Source: Streptomyces sp. NBRC 110611 (GTDB taxonomy: Bacteria > Actinomycetota > Actinomycetes > Streptomycetales > Streptomycetaceae). From it: DNA of 64,000 nt. Under the pieces are notes generated by a model. The model saw only the letters and a list, made by a program, of their open reading frames with translations, searched no databases and had not been told where the DNA came from. Position 1 is the first letter of the stretch; each line of letters begins with the position of its first letter. Shown here one piece after another: positions 17,921-26,747 of the stretch. Made by a program: the position numbers and the translations under genes. Where the stretch lies: the NCBI RefSeq assembly GCF_001590865.1, contig NZ_BBUY01000003.1, positions 69,846-133,845 on the forward strand. The letters run 5' to 3'.

Positions 17921-19284
17921 GGCCGGCTCCCCTTGGTAGTGGTCTCCCCGGCCGCGGACGACACGGGAATGAACGCGGCGACCTCGAAGCCGCCGTCCTC
18001 GGTGTGGTCGGCGGTGATCTCGCCGCCCAGCATCTGCACCCGCTCGCGCATCCCCAGCACACCGTGCCCCGCGCCCGGGGACGGCTTGGCCAGGCGGCTC
18101 GGCGCGCCGTTGACGATCCGCAGGCCGAGCCCGCCCAGCACATAGGAGACCTCCACGCGGGCGTCGGCGCCCGGCGCGTGCCGCAGCGTATTGCTCAGCG
18201 CCTCCTGGATGATCCGGTACGCGGAGAGCTCGACGCCCTGCGGCAGGGGCCGGGGCGAACCGGTGACCACGGCCTCGACGGTCAGTCCGGCCCCGCGGAC
18301 GCTGCCCAGCAGCGAGTCGAGGCTGGCGAGCGTCGGCTGCGGCGCCTCCGGGTCGCCGTCGGCGAACGCGTCCGGGTCCTCGGAGCGGACCACGCCGAGG
18401 ATGCGGCGCAGCTCGGTGAGCGCGGCGACGGCGTTCTCACGGATCGTCGCGAAGGACGTGGCGAGCTCGGGCGGGGTGTCCTTCACCCGGTACGGGGCGG
18501 CCTCGGCCTGGATGGCGATCACGGACATGTGGTGGGCGACCACATCGTGCAGTTCCCGGGCGATGGTGGCGCGCTCCTCCAGGAGCGTGCGCCGGGAACG
18601 CTCCTCGGCGGTGACGGTCTGCGTCTCGACGACGTGCTGACGCTCCTGGCGCCAGGCACGGACCGCGGCGGCGGAGATGAGCACGACGCCGGAGAAGAAC
18701 GACACCGGCGCCAGATCGCCCGCGTCGCGCCCGGTGAGCCCGGTGAGCCCGGCCGCCACGGCGAAGGTGACCAGCCACATCTCCACCGCCAGCCGTGGCC
18801 GGGTGCGCAGCACCACCAGCGTCATCACGGCGAGAAGGGTGAGGAAGCCGGGTCCCCCGAAGATCGTGCCGTACCTGGAGAAGACCACGCTGACGGCGGC
18901 CGACGCCACGAACCCGGCCATCGACAGCCAGTAGGCGCCCACGGGGCGGAAGAGCGTGGCCATCGGCCCCGCGGCGACCAGCAGCGCGAAACCGGTGGTC
19001 AGGATGCCGAGCACCGGCCCCGGGCTGCTCATGGTGACCGTCGCCAGGAAAACGCACACCGAGAAGAAGCCGACGATGAAGTGCGGCAGCCACCGCGCCC
19101 AGTGCCGTAGCCGCTCCGGCAGCCAGGGCACCAACCGGGACACCTTGGCGTCCTCCAGCGGTGGCATCGGGCGGAAGGCGAAGGCGTCGACGAACAGGTC
19201 CTGGCGCAGCCGGTGCAGCGCGCCACGGGCCATCCGCGCCTCTTCTGTGCGCTGGGTGCTCCGCGTCTGGGTCGTCTGGTTCAC
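17917..19284 (-). CDS. Sensor histidine kinase, HisKA_3 type
   Basis: About 455 residues from GTG 19284; ATG 19233 is a possible later start. Four or more membrane helices (~50-190), then 'ARELHDVVAHHMSVIAIQAEAA' with the phospho-histidine, and an HATPase domain ending 'GHGVLGMRERVQMLGGEITA'. Partner of the overlapping response regulator. The 5' end is close to a TACCGT -10 (8 nt), suggesting a leaderless or short-leader mRNA. Confidence 0.93.
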   Translation of the reverse strand: MNQTTQTRSTQRTEEARMARGALHRLRQDLFVDAFAFRPMPPLEDAKVSRLVPWLPERLRHWARWLPHFIVGFFSVCVFLATVTMSSPGPVLGILTTGFALLVAAGPMATLFRPVGAYWLSMAGFVASAAVSVVFSRYGTIFGGPGFLTLLAVMTLVVLRTRPRLAVEMWLVTFAVAAGLTGLTGRDAGDLAPVSFFSGVVLISAAAVRAWRQERQHVVETQTVTAEERSRRTLLEERATIARELHDVVAHHMSVIAIQAEAAPYRVKDTPPELATSFATIRENAVAALTELRRILGVVRSEDPDAFADGDPEAPQPTLASLDSLLGSVRGAGLTVEAVVTGSPRPLPQGVELSAYRIIQEALSNTLRHAPGADARVEVSYVLGGLGLRIVNGAPSRLAKPSPGAGHGVLGMRERVQMLGGEITADHTEDGGFEVAAFIPVSSAAGETTTKGSRP

Positions 19285-19351
19285 GCCGTCAACGGTAAGC
19301 AGGGACCGGACCTCCGGCGTCCACACCAGTGAGGATCTGCCGGGGTCCGTC

Positions 19352-20170
19352 TCAAGTACTACTCGGCGGTATCGGGGGCACCCCTGCCGGACACAACAGG
19401 TCAAACAGGACATCACAGCTGGCCGTGCCAGGGGTGACCGGTGCGAAATGCCCCACTCCGGGCAGCTCCCGCAGCTCCGTCGTGGCGGGGCTCACAGCGG
19501 CGTAGCGGCGGGAGAGGTCGAGGGGGACGTCGGGGTCGGCGGTGCCATGCAGGATCGTGACGGGGACGCCGGCGGGCGGCGGGCGGCGGGCCGGGTCGGC
19601 CGCGGCGAGGCGTTCCGGCAGGCCGGGGGCGTCACCCAGGAGGTCGGCGACCGCGCCGTTGCCCAGGCCCAGTTCATGGGCCCGGGCCAGGTCGGCGACC
19701 GGCGAGACGGCGATCACCCGGGTCACGGGGGTGCCGGGACGGGCCGCGGCCAGCAGCGCGAGCTGACCGCCCGCCGAGTGGCCGACCAGGACCGGTCCCC
19801 CGGCGTCCGGCACCTCGCGCACCGCCGTGGCCGTCACGATCGCCGCCGCCACATCCTCGAAGGTCTGCGGTGCGCCCCCGCCCGCCCCGACCCTGCGGTA
19901 CTCGGCGAGCGCCACCGGCAGCCCCCGCCCGGCCAGCAGGGCGGCCAGCGGCGACAGGTGCCGGCGGTCGTACGCGGCCCGCCAGAATCCGCCGTGCACC
20001 AGCACGACCAGCGGGGCAGGTGCCCCCGCCGACGGTCCGCATGGCCGGCACGGCCCGTGTGGCCCGTACAGATCGACGATCTGGTCCGGATGCGGCCCGT
20101 ACGCCACCGTGCGGTCCGGTGCCACCGGGGGCAGCCCCAGCAGCGCCGTCTCCTCGTCCGCGGCGCTCAT
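19352..20170 (-). CDS. kynB: Alpha/beta-hydrolase, probable kynurenine formamidase
   Basis: 272 residues. 'VLVHGGFWRAAYDRRHL' is the HGGXW oxyanion motif, 'VLVGHSAGGQLALL' holds the nucleophile Ser, 'ILHGTADPDVPLDLS' the Asp and 'GVGHFAPV' the His. Position after kynU with ATGA overlap supports hydrolysis of N-formylkynurenine. Bacterial KynB is usually a metal-dependent cyclase-fold enzyme; this one is of the animal-like alpha/beta type, so the symbol denotes function, not homology. Confidence 0.8.
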   Translation of the reverse strand: MSAADEETALLGLPPVAPDRTVAYGPHPDQIVDLYGPHGPCRPCGPSAGAPAPLVVLVHGGFWRAAYDRRHLSPLAALLAGRGLPVALAEYRRVGAGGGAPQTFEDVAAAIVTATAVREVPDAGGPVLVGHSAGGQLALLAAARPGTPVTRVIAVSPVADLARAHELGLGNGAVADLLGDAPGLPERLAAADPARRPPPAGVPVTILHGTADPDVPLDLSRRYAAVSPATTELRELPGVGHFAPVTPGTASCDVLFDLLCPAGVPPIPPSST

Positions 20171-21432
20171 CCCCCGGCCCCCGATGCCCCCGGTGCTCCC
20201 AGCACCTCACCGAGCATCCATGCCGCGCGCTCGACGTCCGCGAAGGAGGTGTAGAGCGGGGTGAAGCCGAAGCGCAGCACGTCCGGGTGGCGGAAGTCGC
20301 CGACCACGCCGCGCCGGATCAGCTCGTCCATCACCTCCCCGGCGCCGGAGCACACCAGGGACACCTGGCTGCCCCGCCGCCGGTGATCCAGCGGCGTGAC
20401 CGGCCGGACCCGCCCGGCGGGCACGTACGCGGCCACACACTCCAGGAAGAGGTCGGTCAGGGCCAGGCTCTTGGCCCGCACGTCCTCGACGGCGACCCCG
20501 TCCCAGGCCTCCAGCGCCGCCTCCAGCGCGAGGAGCGACAGGATGTCCGGGGTGCCGACGCGGCCGCGCAGTATGCCGTCCGCGGGGGCGTAGGCGGCGT
20601 CCATCGCGAACGGATCGGTGTGCGAGTTCCAGCCGGGCAGCGGCGATTCGAACCGCTCCTGGAGGCTCTCGCGGACGTACAGGTACGCGGGCGCCCCCGG
20701 GCCGCCGTTGAGGTACTTGTACGTGCAGCCGACGGCGAGGTCGACGTGGTGCGCGTCGAGGCCGACCGGCAGGGCGCCCGCGCTGTGGCACAGGTCCCAG
20801 ACGGCGAGCGCCCCCGCGGAGTGCAGCGCCGTGGTGATACCGGGCAGGTCGTTGAGCTCGCCCGTGCGGTAGTCGACGTGGTTGACCAGCGCCAGCGCGG
20901 TGCGCTCGGTGACCTCCTCGGCGATCCCGGCCGGCTCCACCGGCCGCACCGCCAGGCCGGTCATCCGGGCCGCCGAGCGGGCGATATAGCCGTCGGTGGG
21001 GAAGGTCGCGGCGTCGACCAGGATCTCCGTGCAGCCCTTGCCGGCCATCCGTACGCCGCCGACCACGGCCTTGAAGATGTTGACGCTGGTCGAATCGCCG
21101 ACCACCACCCGGCCGGGGGCCGCCCCGATCAGGGGGGCGATCTTGTCGCCGACCCGCTCGGGCGCGGTCCACCAGCCGGACTCGGTCCAGGAGCGGATCC
21201 GCAGCTCGCCCCACTCCCGGGCGATCACGTCGGCTATCCGGCCGGGGACCGCGCGGGGCAGCGCACCCAGCGAATTGCCGTCGAGGTAGACCGTGTCGTC
21301 GAGGACGAAGCGGTCCCGGAGCACGCCCAGCACATCCTCGGCGTCCAACTGCCGTGCACGCGCTGCCAGTTCGCGCCCCTCGCCACCCGGGGCGCCCTCG
21401 CGCGGGCCGGAGGGCCCCTGGTTCTCAGACAT
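20167..21432 (-). CDS. kynU: Kynureninase
   Basis: 421 residues. PLP enzyme splitting kynurenine to anthranilate and alanine. 'VYLDGNSLGALPR', 'VVVGDSTSVNIFK', 'VDAATFPTDGYI', 'LVNHVDYRTGELND', 'WDLCHSAGALPV' and the PLP lysine in 'VGCTYKYLNGGPGAPAYLYV' are the family signatures. It overlaps kynA by 8 nt upstream and kynB by 4 nt downstream, so the three proteins are made from one mRNA. Confidence 0.96.
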   Translation of the reverse strand: MSENQGPSGPREGAPGGEGRELAARARQLDAEDVLGVLRDRFVLDDTVYLDGNSLGALPRAVPGRIADVIAREWGELRIRSWTESGWWTAPERVGDKIAPLIGAAPGRVVVGDSTSVNIFKAVVGGVRMAGKGCTEILVDAATFPTDGYIARSAARMTGLAVRPVEPAGIAEEVTERTALALVNHVDYRTGELNDLPGITTALHSAGALAVWDLCHSAGALPVGLDAHHVDLAVGCTYKYLNGGPGAPAYLYVRESLQERFESPLPGWNSHTDPFAMDAAYAPADGILRGRVGTPDILSLLALEAALEAWDGVAVEDVRAKSLALTDLFLECVAAYVPAGRVRPVTPLDHRRRGSQVSLVCSGAGEVMDELIRRGVVGDFRHPDVLRFGFTPLYTSFADVERAAWMLGEVLGAPGASGAGG

Positions 21433-22267
21433 GGCTGCGCGCCGTCCACAGCTCCGGGAAAACGTTCTTGCGGGCCCGCTTCTCCAGCCAGGCCACACCG
21501 GCAGAACCGCCCGTTCCCATTTTCGCCCCCATGGCCCGCCGGGTCGCGACCAGATGGTCGTTCCGCCAGCGCCACACCAGCTCGGCGACGTCCGTCAGCG
21601 CCTCGCCCAGCCGGACCAGTTCGGACTCCCGCGGGCCGGCGTAGATCTCGGCCCAGGCCTCCTCCACGGCCGGATGCGGCTCGTAACGCAGTGACGGGTC
21701 CCGCCGGAGCACCTCCTCGGGGACGGCATGGCCGCGCCGCGCCAGCAGCCGCAGCACCTCGTCCCACAGGCTCGGCTCCTGAAGGGCCTTCTCCAGCTCG
21801 GCGTGCTCCCGGGGGGCGCCACGGTGCGGCACCAGCATCGACGCGGACTTCTCACCGAGCAGGAACTCCAGCCGCCGGTACATCGCGGACTGGAACCCGG
21901 AGCCCTCGCCGAGCGCACTTCGGTACGCGTTGAACTGCGCCGGCGTCAGCTTGGCCAGCGGCTTCCAGGCCGCGTTCAGCGCCTCCAGCTCGTACGTGGA
22001 GCGGTGCAGCGCCTCCATCGTCACCGTCAGGTCGTCGCGGCGCAGCGCCTCCGCGGCGGTACGCCACTCATGGACGATGACCGTGAACCACAGCTCCATC
22101 ACCTGGGTGGTGACCAGGAAGACCATCTCGCCGGGGTCGTCGGAGAGCGGGTGCTGGAGGTGGGTGAGGACCTCGGCCTGGACATAGTCCTCGTACGGGG
22201 TCGTACCCGCGAAGTCGAGGTTCGGGGTCTCAGGGTCGTGCGCCCCGCCGGTTACCTCGTGGGACAT
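21425..22267 (-). CDS. kynA: Tryptophan 2,3-dioxygenase
   Basis: 280 residues. Heme enzyme opening the tryptophan indole ring to N-formylkynurenine. 'TPYEDYVQAEVLTHLQHPLSDDPGEMVFLVTTQVMELWF' and 'GFQSAMYRRLEFLLGEKS' are diagnostic, and 'WRWRNDHLVATRRAMGAKMGTGGSAGVAWL' carries the proximal heme region. ATG 22267 with GAGGAGA at 6 nt. First gene of the kyn operon, which could feed anthranilate to catabolism or to specialised metabolites; no such cluster lies in the window. Confidence 0.96.
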   Translation of the reverse strand: MSHEVTGGAHDPETPNLDFAGTTPYEDYVQAEVLTHLQHPLSDDPGEMVFLVTTQVMELWFTVIVHEWRTAAEALRRDDLTVTMEALHRSTYELEALNAAWKPLAKLTPAQFNAYRSALGEGSGFQSAMYRRLEFLLGEKSASMLVPHRGAPREHAELEKALQEPSLWDEVLRLLARRGHAVPEEVLRRDPSLRYEPHPAVEEAWAEIYAGPRESELVRLGEALTDVAELVWRWRNDHLVATRRAMGAKMGTGGSAGVAWLEKRARKNVFPELWTARSHV

Positions 22268-22374
22268 CGCTGTCTCCTCGAAACGTACTCCGGGTAGCGG
22301 TCCGCCCCTGCCATGCCGGCACGGGGGCCCCGGTCCCCAACCGCATCTTCCGCAATGGTCCCCGAACAAGGCAA

Positions 22375-22404
22375 GGCCCGCCTGACCGGTGGGCCAGGCG
22401 GGCC
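22375..22404. terminator. Terminator after the DUF3151-type gene region / kyn leader
   Basis: Perfect 10-bp stem (22375-22384 / 22395-22404), 10-nt loop, located 35 nt after the DUF3151 stop. Confidence 0.7.
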
Positions 22405-22438
22405 AGAACCCGCATCCGGGCGCGAGCCGTCCGCTCAC

Positions 22439-22852
22439 TCAGGAGAGGGTGTCCGCCGCGGTCGGCGAGGAGTCCCGCAGGAAGGTTGTGCAGCGCTCGT
22501 ACTCGTCCTGCTCCCCGATCGCCTGGGCGGCGCGGGCGAGCGCGTGCAGCGCCCGCAGGAAACCGCGGTTGGGCTCGTGCTCCCACGGCACCGGGCCGTG
22601 TCCCTTCCAGCCGGCCCGGCGCAGCGAGTCCAGGCCCCGGTGATAGCCGGTACGGGCGTACGCGTAAGACTCGACGACCCGGCCCTGCGCGAACGCGTCG
22701 TCCGCGAGCTGCGCCCAGGCCAGGGAGGACGTCGGGTTCTTCGCGGCGACGTCGGACGGCGCGGTACCGGCGGCGAGCAGCTCACGCGGCTCCGGGTCGT
22801 CGGGGAGGTGGGTGGGGGGCGGTCCCCCCAGGAGGTTCTCGTGAATGGACAT
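22439..22852 (-). CDS. DUF3151 family protein
   Basis: 137 residues, GGAAGGA 11 nt before ATG 22852. 'MSIHENLLGGPPPTHLPDDPEP', 'SLAWAQLADDAFAQGRVVESYAYARTGYHRGLDSLRRAGWKGHGPVPWEHEPNRGFLRALHAL' is the full DUF3151 pattern, helical and TPR-like. Unknown role, conserved in actinobacteria next to fba, as here. Confidence 0.92.
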   Translation of the reverse strand: MSIHENLLGGPPPTHLPDDPEPRELLAAGTAPSDVAAKNPTSSLAWAQLADDAFAQGRVVESYAYARTGYHRGLDSLRRAGWKGHGPVPWEHEPNRGFLRALHALARAAQAIGEQDEYERCTTFLRDSSPTAADTLS

Positions 22853-22878
22853 GCCGCAAGTATTCCTTCCGAAAAGCC

Positions 22879-22938
22879 GGTGGGGGTGTACGTAAGCGAC
22901 CACCTACACGCAGTGGACCACTTACGCACACCCCCACC
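22879..22938 (-). terminator. Terminator of fba
   Basis: 18-bp arms (22879-22896 / 22921-22938) with one mismatch surround a 24-nt interior that folds again (CCAC/GTGG). It ends 20 nt past the fba stop. Confidence 0.8.
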
Positions 22939-22958
22939 GAGGGGCTTCGCGCCGGGGA

Positions 22959-23981
22959 TTACTTGATCTTGGTGCCCGTGGAACGGAGGTTGGCGCAGGC
23001 CTGCGTGACCCGCTCGGCCATACCGGCCTCGGCCAGCTTGCCCCAGCTGCGCGGGTCGTAGGTCTTCTTGTTGCCGACCTCGCCGTCGACCTTCAGGACA
23101 CCGTCGTAGTTGCGGAACATGTGGTCCGCGACCGGCCGGGTGAAGGCGTACTGGGTGTCGGTGTCCAGGTTCATCTTGACCACGCCGTTCTCCAGCGCGG
23201 TGGCGATCTCCTGCTCGGTGGAGCCGGAGCCGCCGTGGAAGACGAAGTCGAACGGAGCGGCCTTGCCGTACTTGGCGCCGACGCCCTCCTGGAGGTCCTT
23301 CAGCAGCTCGGGGCGGAGCACGACGTTGCCCGGCTTGTAGACGCCGTGGACGTTGCCGAAGGAGGCGGCGAGCAGGTAGCGGCCCTTCTCGCCCAGGCCC
23401 AGCGCCTCGGCGGTACGGATCGCGTCGTCGACCGTGGTGTACAGCTCGTCGTTGATCTCGTGGGTGACACCGTCCTCCTCGCCGCCGGTCGGGGTGATCT
23501 CGACCTCGAGGATGATCTTGGCGGCGCGGGCCTTCTCGAGGAGTTCCTGGCCGATGGCGAGGTTGTCCGCGAGGGTCTCGGCGGAGCCGTCCCACATGTG
23601 GGACTGGAAGAGCGGGTTCTGGCCCTTGGCCACGCGCTCGGCGGAGATGTCGAGCAGCGGGCGGACGTAGCCGTCGAGCTTGTCCTTGGGGCAGTGGTCG
23701 GTGTGCAGCGCGACGGTGATGTCGTACTTCGCGGCGACGACGTGCGCGAACTCGGCGAGCGCGACCGCGCCGGTCACCATGTCCTTGTTGTACTGGCCGC
23801 CCAGGAACTCCGCACCACCGGTGGAGATCTGGATGATGCCGTCGCTCTCGGCCTCGGCGAAGCCCCGCAGCGCGGCGTGCAGCGTCTGCGTCGACGTGAC
23901 GTTGATGGCCGGGTAGGCGAACTTGCCTGCCTTCGCCCGGTCCAGCATCTCGTTGTAGACGTCGGGGGTTGCGATGGGCAT
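22959..23981 (-). CDS. fba: Class II fructose-bisphosphate aldolase
   Basis: 340 residues. Zinc-dependent cleavage of fructose 1,6-bisphosphate in glycolysis and gluconeogenesis. 'PAINVTSTQTLHAALRG', zinc ligands in 'VALHTDHCPKDKLDGY', 'FQSHMWDGSAETL', 'EVEITPTGGEEDGV', 'SFGNVHGVYKPGNV' and 'FDFVFHGGSGST' are all in order. ATG 23981 follows GGAGCGGAC. A parS site lies in the gap to pyrE. Confidence 0.97.
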   Translation of the reverse strand: MPIATPDVYNEMLDRAKAGKFAYPAINVTSTQTLHAALRGFAEAESDGIIQISTGGAEFLGGQYNKDMVTGAVALAEFAHVVAAKYDITVALHTDHCPKDKLDGYVRPLLDISAERVAKGQNPLFQSHMWDGSAETLADNLAIGQELLEKARAAKIILEVEITPTGGEEDGVTHEINDELYTTVDDAIRTAEALGLGEKGRYLLAASFGNVHGVYKPGNVVLRPELLKDLQEGVGAKYGKAAPFDFVFHGGSGSTEQEIATALENGVVKMNLDTDTQYAFTRPVADHMFRNYDGVLKVDGEVGNKKTYDPRSWGKLAEAGMAERVTQACANLRSTGTKIK

Positions 23982-24114
23982 CTGTCCGCTCCTTGTGTAT
24001 GCGGGTGTGCGTTCTTGGCCCTGACCAGGGGGCGAGGACTTCGCCGGGCCCATCTTCCCAGACTCGGCCTCCAGCTCCACATCGCCCGTGCGCCATACCG
24101 CGCCGAGGGGCGGC

Positions 24115-24130
24115 TGTTTCACGTGAAACC
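24115..24130. promoter_or_regulatory. parS site (15/16 match)
   Basis: TGTTTCACGTGAAACC against the ParB-binding consensus TGTTTCACGTGAAACA, between fba and pyrE. A perfect copy lies 20.3 kb away at 44450. Streptomyces parS sites cluster on either side of oriC and nucleate ParB complexes for segregation during sporulation. Confidence 0.9.
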
Positions 24131-24197
24131 AGCCACCCCTCGACGAAGGAGCAGGTCAGGGCATTCCGTACGGACCGCCCCGGCCGCCGGGCAAGGC

Positions 24198-24740
24198 TCA
24201 GGCGAGGCCGAGGTCGCCGAGCTGGTAGCCCGTGATATAGGGCAGACCGGCCTCGGCGATCGCCGAGGCGGCGCCCCGGTCGACGATCGTCGCGACCGCG
24301 ACGACCTCGGCACCCGCCTCACGCGCCGCCTCGACGGCGGTCAGCGGCGAGCCGCCGGTGGTGGAGGTGTCCTCGACGACCAGCACCCGGCGGCCCTTGA
24401 TGTCCGCGCCCTCGATACGGCGCTGCATACCGTGGGCCTTCTGCGCCTTGCGGACGACGAAAGCGTCCAGCCGCCGACCGCGCGCGGCGGAGGCGTGCAG
24501 CATCGAGGTCGCGACCGGGTCGGCACCCAGCGTCAGGCCGCCCACCGCGTCGTAGTCCAGGTCGGCGGTGATGTCCAGCATCAGCTGCCCGACCAGCGGC
24601 GCGGCCACGCCGTCCAGGGTGATCCGGCGCAGGTCGATGTAGTAGTCGGCCTCCTTGCCGGAGGAAAGCGTCACCTTGCCGTGCACCACGGCCTTGTCCT
24701 TGATCTGCTGCAGCAGCTCGCCGCGCACGTCGTCACTCAT
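24198..24740 (-). CDS. pyrE: Orotate phosphoribosyltransferase
   Basis: 180 residues. Joins orotate and PRPP to OMP in pyrimidine synthesis. 'HGKVTLSSGKEADYYIDLRRITLDG', 'LTLGADPVATSMLHASA', 'FVVRKAQKAHGMQRRIEG' and the PRPP loop 'RVLVVEDTSTTGGSPLTAVEAAREAGAEV' are complete. 21 nt after the epimerase gene, probably co-transcribed. Confidence 0.96.
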   Translation of the reverse strand: MSDDVRGELLQQIKDKAVVHGKVTLSSGKEADYYIDLRRITLDGVAAPLVGQLMLDITADLDYDAVGGLTLGADPVATSMLHASAARGRRLDAFVVRKAQKAHGMQRRIEGADIKGRRVLVVEDTSTTGGSPLTAVEAAREAGAEVVAVATIVDRGAASAIAEAGLPYITGYQLGDLGLA

Positions 24741-24761
24741 GCCCCTGAGCTTAGGCGGTGG

Positions 24762-25604
24762 CTACGAGAGGCTCCGCCAGCTCCAGGTCGTGGAGATCTC
24801 CAGGGGGTCGATGGGGGTAACCAGACGCGGCAGGGTATTGAGGCCGTTCGGCGGGCCGGACTGCGGCTCGACACAGACCGCCGCCTCCTGCTCGTCGTAG
24901 ACCACGACCCACTCGGCGCGGCTGGTGACCCTCAGCTCCAGGCGGCCCGGCCAGGTGAGGGTGACATCCACCCCGCGCGGCATACCGAAGCAGTCGTCCC
25001 AGGGGCCGGACTTCGGCGTGATCCGCCGGCCCGTCGGGAGGTGGTCGTCGCCCCGCTCCTCCTGCCACTCCGGTGCGAAGTCGATCTGTACGTCCGCACC
25101 GCCCTCGCCCAGGTTCCGCAGGAACCAGGGGTGCCAGCCGGCCTGCGCCGGGAACGAGTCGGTGAGGGTCTCCACGCCCATCGTGAGAGTGAGCGACCCG
25201 CCGTCCTCGGCCAGCTCGACGAGCTGGGTGACCCGTCCCGGATACGGCCACGGGGCCGCCGCCGGGTCGGTGAGGTCATAGGTGAACACCGCTTCCCTGG
25301 CGCCCGTACGCGCCGTGCGCCAGCGGAGGTCACGTCCGGTGCCGTGGATGGCGTGCGGTGGGGCGTTGACCGGCATCCGGTGCACTTCCCCGCCGTTGCG
25401 GAACTGCCCGTGTTCGATCCGGCCGCACCACGGGACCATCGGGAAACAGCCGTACCGGTCGCCCTGCCGGAGGACTTCCGTACCGCCGATCCGGAGGCTG
25501 CCGATCCGGCAGCCGTTGTCCGGCTCGACGGTCAATTCGGCGGGGCCTGCGGCGAGCCTTACGGCCTTGGTCGCCTGGGTGTCTCTGTGGGTGCTCACGG
25601 CCAC
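24762..25604 (-). CDS. Aldose 1-epimerase (mutarotase) family protein
   Basis: 280 residues. 'LTVEPDNGCRIGSLRIGGTEVLR', 'GCFPMVPWCGRIEHGQF', 'HAIHGTGRDLRW' (catalytic His region), 'GWHPWFLRNL' and the C-terminal 'AAVCVEPQSGPPNGLNT' with the catalytic Glu mark the family. Interconverts sugar anomers; substrate not readable. Upstream partner of pyrE in one operon. Confidence 0.93.
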   Translation of the reverse strand: MAVSTHRDTQATKAVRLAAGPAELTVEPDNGCRIGSLRIGGTEVLRQGDRYGCFPMVPWCGRIEHGQFRNGGEVHRMPVNAPPHAIHGTGRDLRWRTARTGAREAVFTYDLTDPAAAPWPYPGRVTQLVELAEDGGSLTLTMGVETLTDSFPAQAGWHPWFLRNLGEGGADVQIDFAPEWQEERGDDHLPTGRRITPKSGPWDDCFGMPRGVDVTLTWPGRLELRVTSRAEWVVVYDEQEAAVCVEPQSGPPNGLNTLPRLVTPIDPLEISTTWSWRSLS

Positions 25605-25829
25605 GACGCTATCGCCCGTCCGCTGCGCTTGGCTGGCTTCCCACGTTGTCGGCCGTCCCGCCGTGCGGGTTCTCGCCGTTGCGCCCGTCGCGCCCCGTTT
25701 GTTTTGGCGTTTCTCGCCGTCCGCCTGCGGCGGGCTGTTGCCGCTGCGCGGGGCTCTACGTCACGGGGGCGGGTGGGAGGGAGGCTGGTGGGGGTGCGCG
25801 TAATCCCCTGACTACAGGTGATCCCCCAG

Positions 25830-26672
25830 CTAGCGGCGACGGCGGAGGACGCGTCCGACGACCACTGCGGACGCCAGGACCACCGCCGCTGCCGGGGCGG
25901 CCCAGCGGAGGGTGGCGGAGGTGGAGGCCGTCTGGGGAGCCGGGACCGGTGCGTAGCGGCCCCGGGGCGGGGCGTGGTCGACCTCCTCCGCGCTGCGGCC
26001 GATCATCGTCCGCCGGGCGTGGGCCGCCTCCGCGGGGGCGTCGCCGTCGGTGTCGTCCCCGTAGGCGGCGGACCCGTAGGCGTCCTCGTCGCTGAGCGGG
26101 TCCAGGGACGGCGGGGGGACGGAGGTGTCGTGGGCGGTGGACTCCCCGGGTGCCACGGTTTTCGCCGAGTCCTCGGACTCCCCGTGACGGTCCGGCTCCC
26201 CCGGGAGCACGGAGTCGTCGGCCGGTGGCTGCTCGCGGAGGTCGTCGGCCAGGTTCTCCGCGAAGCGGTCCAGCAGGCGGCGGCCCGCGGTCTCGGCGGA
26301 CTGGTGTGGGGCCTCGGCGAGCCGGCCGTCGCTGAGGACCGTGCCGGCGCACGCCAGGGTCGTACCGGGGCCGGGCTCGGTGGCCGGGGAGAGGCGGACG
26401 GTGAGGGTCAGCGCGACCGATCCGTCGCCGCGCGACTCGGTGCCCTTCGCCTCGACGGTCACCGCGGCGTCCGCGGCGTCACTGACGGTCAGCGAGCCGC
26501 GGTAGGTGATGGTGGAGCTTCCGATGCGCAGCCGCAGCCGGCCCTCGGGGCAGTGCGGGGCCGCGTCGGCGTCGAGCTGGACTCCCGGGACACAGCGCGC
26601 CACCCGCTCCGGCTCGGCGAGCGCCTGCCGCACGGTCCCTACGGGGAACGGGACGTACACCTCATGCTCCAT
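25830..26672 (-). CDS. SRPBCC/CoxG-like protein with C-terminal membrane anchor
   Basis: 280 residues. Residues 1-150 ('MEHEVYVPFPVGTVRQALAEPERVARCVPGVQ', 'ITYRGSLTV', then 'CAGTVLSDGRLAEAPHQ') follow CO-dehydrogenase subunit G (CoxG, SRPBCC) proteins. A long acidic low-complexity linker (~150-245) follows, and a single membrane segment with an RRRR tail ends the protein. The binding cavity would be cytosolic and tail-anchored. No CO-dehydrogenase genes nearby, so ligand unknown. Confidence 0.82.
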   Translation of the reverse strand: MEHEVYVPFPVGTVRQALAEPERVARCVPGVQLDADAAPHCPEGRLRLRIGSSTITYRGSLTVSDAADAAVTVEAKGTESRGDGSVALTLTVRLSPATEPGPGTTLACAGTVLSDGRLAEAPHQSAETAGRRLLDRFAENLADDLREQPPADDSVLPGEPDRHGESEDSAKTVAPGESTAHDTSVPPPSLDPLSDEDAYGSAAYGDDTDGDAPAEAAHARRTMIGRSAEEVDHAPPRGRYAPVPAPQTASTSATLRWAAPAAAVVLASAVVVGRVLRRRR

Positions 26673-26747
26673 GGCATGGGAGCCTACCTAGCCGCCCCCG
26701 GGGCCGTGACGGTGCACGCACGACTTTCTGCGGGCGGGTCGGGAGCG

